Source of the DNA: Pseudomonadota bacterium
GTDB lineage: Bacteria > Pseudomonadota > Gammaproteobacteria > Burkholderiales > Burkholderiaceae_C
Direction: 5' to 3'
Assembly (NCBI GenBank): GCA_031119395.1
Contig: JAVHYA010000001.1
Coordinates: 144,496 to 192,597, forward strand
Length of the DNA: 48,102 nucleotides
Below, piece after piece: positions 47,013 to 48,102 of the stretch. A model generated the notes under the pieces. That model saw nothing but the letters and a program-made list of their open reading frames with translations. It did not search any database and was not told where the DNA came from. Numbering within the stretch: position 1 is the stretch's first letter; every line of letters begins with the position of its first letter. A program made the position numbers and the translations under genes.

Positions 47013-47116
47013 CCGGATCGCCCGCACGCCGGGTGGACCAGACGGTCCTTCGCGAGGGGCGTCTTCAAAGCGCGCCGATCCCGATCGTCCTGTGGCGTTG
47101 CTTCCGGAGAACGCCC

Positions 47117-47281
47117 ATGCTGCTCGTCCTGCTGTCCGCCACGGCGGTCTTCGTCGCCGCCTGCCTGTGGCTCGTCTTCGGCTGGACCGGCGAGGCGCCG
47201 CAGGACCGGCAGGTGCGCGAGGCGATCGACACGTCGTTGCAGACACTGGGAATGCCGCTGCGCCGGCGTCGTCGAGGGTAG
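47117..47281 (+). CDS. Small single-pass membrane protein, unknown function
   Basis: A 54-residue protein: a hydrophobic N-terminal segment (MLLVLLSATAVFVAACLWLV), an acidic middle (GEAPQDRQVREAIDTS) and a strongly basic end (LRRRRRG). GGAG lies 8 bases upstream of the ATG at 47117, which I prefer to a GTG at 47033. I do not recognise it. Orientation is probably with the C-terminus in the cytoplasm, by positive charge. Confidence 0.55.
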   Translation: MLLVLLSATAVFVAACLWLVFGWTGEAPQDRQVREAIDTSLQTLGMPLRRRRRG

Positions 47282-47355
47282 CCGCGACATCGGTCTGTCC
47301 GCGATCGGCCCGATCGGCCGATCCCGGCGAGAACCGCATCGCTACCATCGCTCCG

Positions 47356-47592
47356 GTGAAATCGCCCCACGCCATCGCCCTCGCCGCCCTCGCGCCCGCC
47401 GTCGCCCTGCTCGCCGGCTGTGCCATGCCACCCACGTCCGGCGTGGTGCGCCTCTACGACGGGGTGCTCAAGGCGCCCGACGAGGCGCAGGCGATGGCCT
47501 TCTGCCGCATCGACGGCGCCCCGATCCGCTTCCTGACCGAGCCGCGCGGCGACGCGCTGCCGACGGACGGCGTGCTGTTCCGCTGCGACTGA
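47356..47592 (+). CDS. Small lipoprotein, unknown function
   Basis: A 78-residue protein with a lipoprotein signal (ALAPAVALLAGC, lipobox LAGC) and a short mature part with two Cys (FCRID and the end LFRCD) that might form a disulfide. The start is GTG at 47356 (VKSPHAIALAALAP). A TACCAT (47343-47348) 7 bases upstream and the lack of a Shine-Dalgarno suggest a leaderless transcript. A 12-bp palindrome GATCGGCCGATC lies just upstream near 47312-47323. I do not recognise the family. Confidence 0.6.
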   Translation: MKSPHAIALAALAPAVALLAGCAMPPTSGVVRLYDGVLKAPDEAQAMAFCRIDGAPIRFLTEPRGDALPTDGVLFRCD

Positions 47593-47668
47593 CGCCGACC
47601 GCGGCGCCGGGCACGGGCCTGCGAACGGCCATGCTGCTGCGCGAGCGTGGCGTGGGCACAATCACCGC

Positions 47669-47797
47669 ATGGCAACCCTCCCCGGCCAACAACCCAGCCC
47701 GAGCCCCGACACGCCCGATGACGGCGTGCCGGGTCAGCCCACGCTGCCGCCGCAACCCCTCGACCCGGACGACGCCGGATTTCCGATTCCGGATTGA
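47669..47797 (+). CDS. Pro/Asp-rich 42-residue ORF
   Basis: The frame starts MATLPGQQPSPSPDTPDDGV and ends DDAGFPIPD. It is low-complexity, acidic and probably disordered. CACAAT (47657-47662) is placed so that transcription would begin at or next to the A of the ATG, i.e. a leaderless message; there is no Shine-Dalgarno. Function unknown; could be spurious. Confidence 0.4.
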   Translation: MATLPGQQPSPSPDTPDDGVPGQPTLPPQPLDPDDAGFPIPD

Positions 47798-47855
47798 CTG
47801 AGGTGGCGAGGGCGCGACCGCACACGCAGCCGCGTGGGCGGCGGGACGCCCGTGA

Positions 47856-48102
47856 GCATGCCGCTGGGCGACGCCGGCATGGACCGGGCCTGGGCTTCCT
47901 GCGCCGGCAAATCAGCCACGCTGCTCGCTCGCCGACGTGGCCGCACCCAGCGGCGGACCGGCCCGCCACGCGCGGGTGGCGCAGACCGGCGCCCTGCTGG
48001 GCTTCATCACGCCGCTGACGCAGCACTTCTGCGGCGACGGGCGGGTGGCGTCCGTCGCATCCGGGGTCGTGACGATGCGTGGCCGCCGGGCATGCGCGGG
48101 CA
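47856..48102 (+). pseudogene. Decayed second moaA (MoaA C-terminal part), cut by the window edge
   Basis: Translated pieces in more than one frame match MoaA of another subtype: MPLGDAGMDR (from about 47859), then after a deletion and frame change LADVAAPSGGPARHARVAQT followed by GALLGFITPLTQHFC (about 47930-48034), which is the segment leading to the C-terminal Fe-S cluster. The second cluster Cys and the NRVR signature are lost (CGDGRVAS follows). The frame is therefore broken and the cluster incomplete. The intact moaA at 458-1573 is of the [11 protein letters not shown] type, so this is not a simple recent copy of it. Confidence 0.55.

Overview
The window is a high-GC (roughly 70%) chromosomal segment from a betaproteobacterium, most likely a member of the Comamonadaceae (Variovorax/Acidovorax-like). 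This rests on protein sequence character, gene orders typical of Burkholderiales (dnaX-ybaB-recR, trxA-rho, pstSCAB-phoU-phoB-phoR) and dispersed 60-70 bp repeats of the kind I associate with that family. It is densely packed housekeeping DNA. I see no prophage, insertion sequence, CRISPR array or integrated plasmid.

Layout. 1-168: start of an unidentified minus-strand gene under a Fur-like box. 458-2877: moaA-mobA (molybdenum cofactor) and a stand-alone cNMP-binding protein. 2893-6536: the rnhA / methyltransferase / gloB / mltD cluster, in an order also known from E. coli. 6648-8962: Kef-type K+/H+ antiporter and a DUF924 protein. 8963-11793: an SsuABC/TauABC-like ABC importer. 11935-16392: MAPEG protein, then recR, a DUF1176 protein, ybaB and dnaX as one minus-strand operon. 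16468-17131: 4.5S SRP RNA, a LexA-type SOS box with a small ORF, and a small helical protein. 17293-25120: a two-helix membrane protein, an HI0933-like flavoprotein, and an AddA/AddB helicase-nuclease pair. 25261-27048: trxA and rho. 27107-31871: an oxidoreductase, type B ribosomal protein L31, an ArnT-like membrane protein and a MATE exporter. 31828-44144: a phosphate block containing phoR, phoB, phoU, pstBACS, ppx, sixA, ppk and an OlsB-like acyltransferase. 44284-46760: a cNMP-like/thioredoxin-reductase-like fusion protein and a Nu-class GST. 46809-47012: tRNA-Pro(UGG) and tRNA-Arg(UCU). 47117-48102: three small ORFs and a decayed second moaA.

The phosphate block is the strongest functional theme. 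Direct repeats related to CTGTCAT, spaced 11 bp apart (Pho boxes), lie upstream of pstS, ppx, ppk and the OlsB-like gene. This suggests that PhoB coordinates phosphate uptake, polyphosphate turnover and replacement of phospholipid by ornithine lipid.

The features most worth a second look are: (i) a SOS box in front of a small uncharacterised ORF beside the SRP RNA gene; (ii) a family of about 65-bp repeats, three of whose six copies sit in frame inside addA, addB and the N-terminus of phoR; (iii) the phased Pho-box array before the OlsB-like gene; (iv) an A9 slippery tract in dnaX predicting a 385-residue gamma form; (v) overlapping divergent start codons and several probable leaderless transcripts; and (vi) a moaA relic at the right edge. 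All functions are read from sequence motifs and remembered family knowledge; no database search was run.
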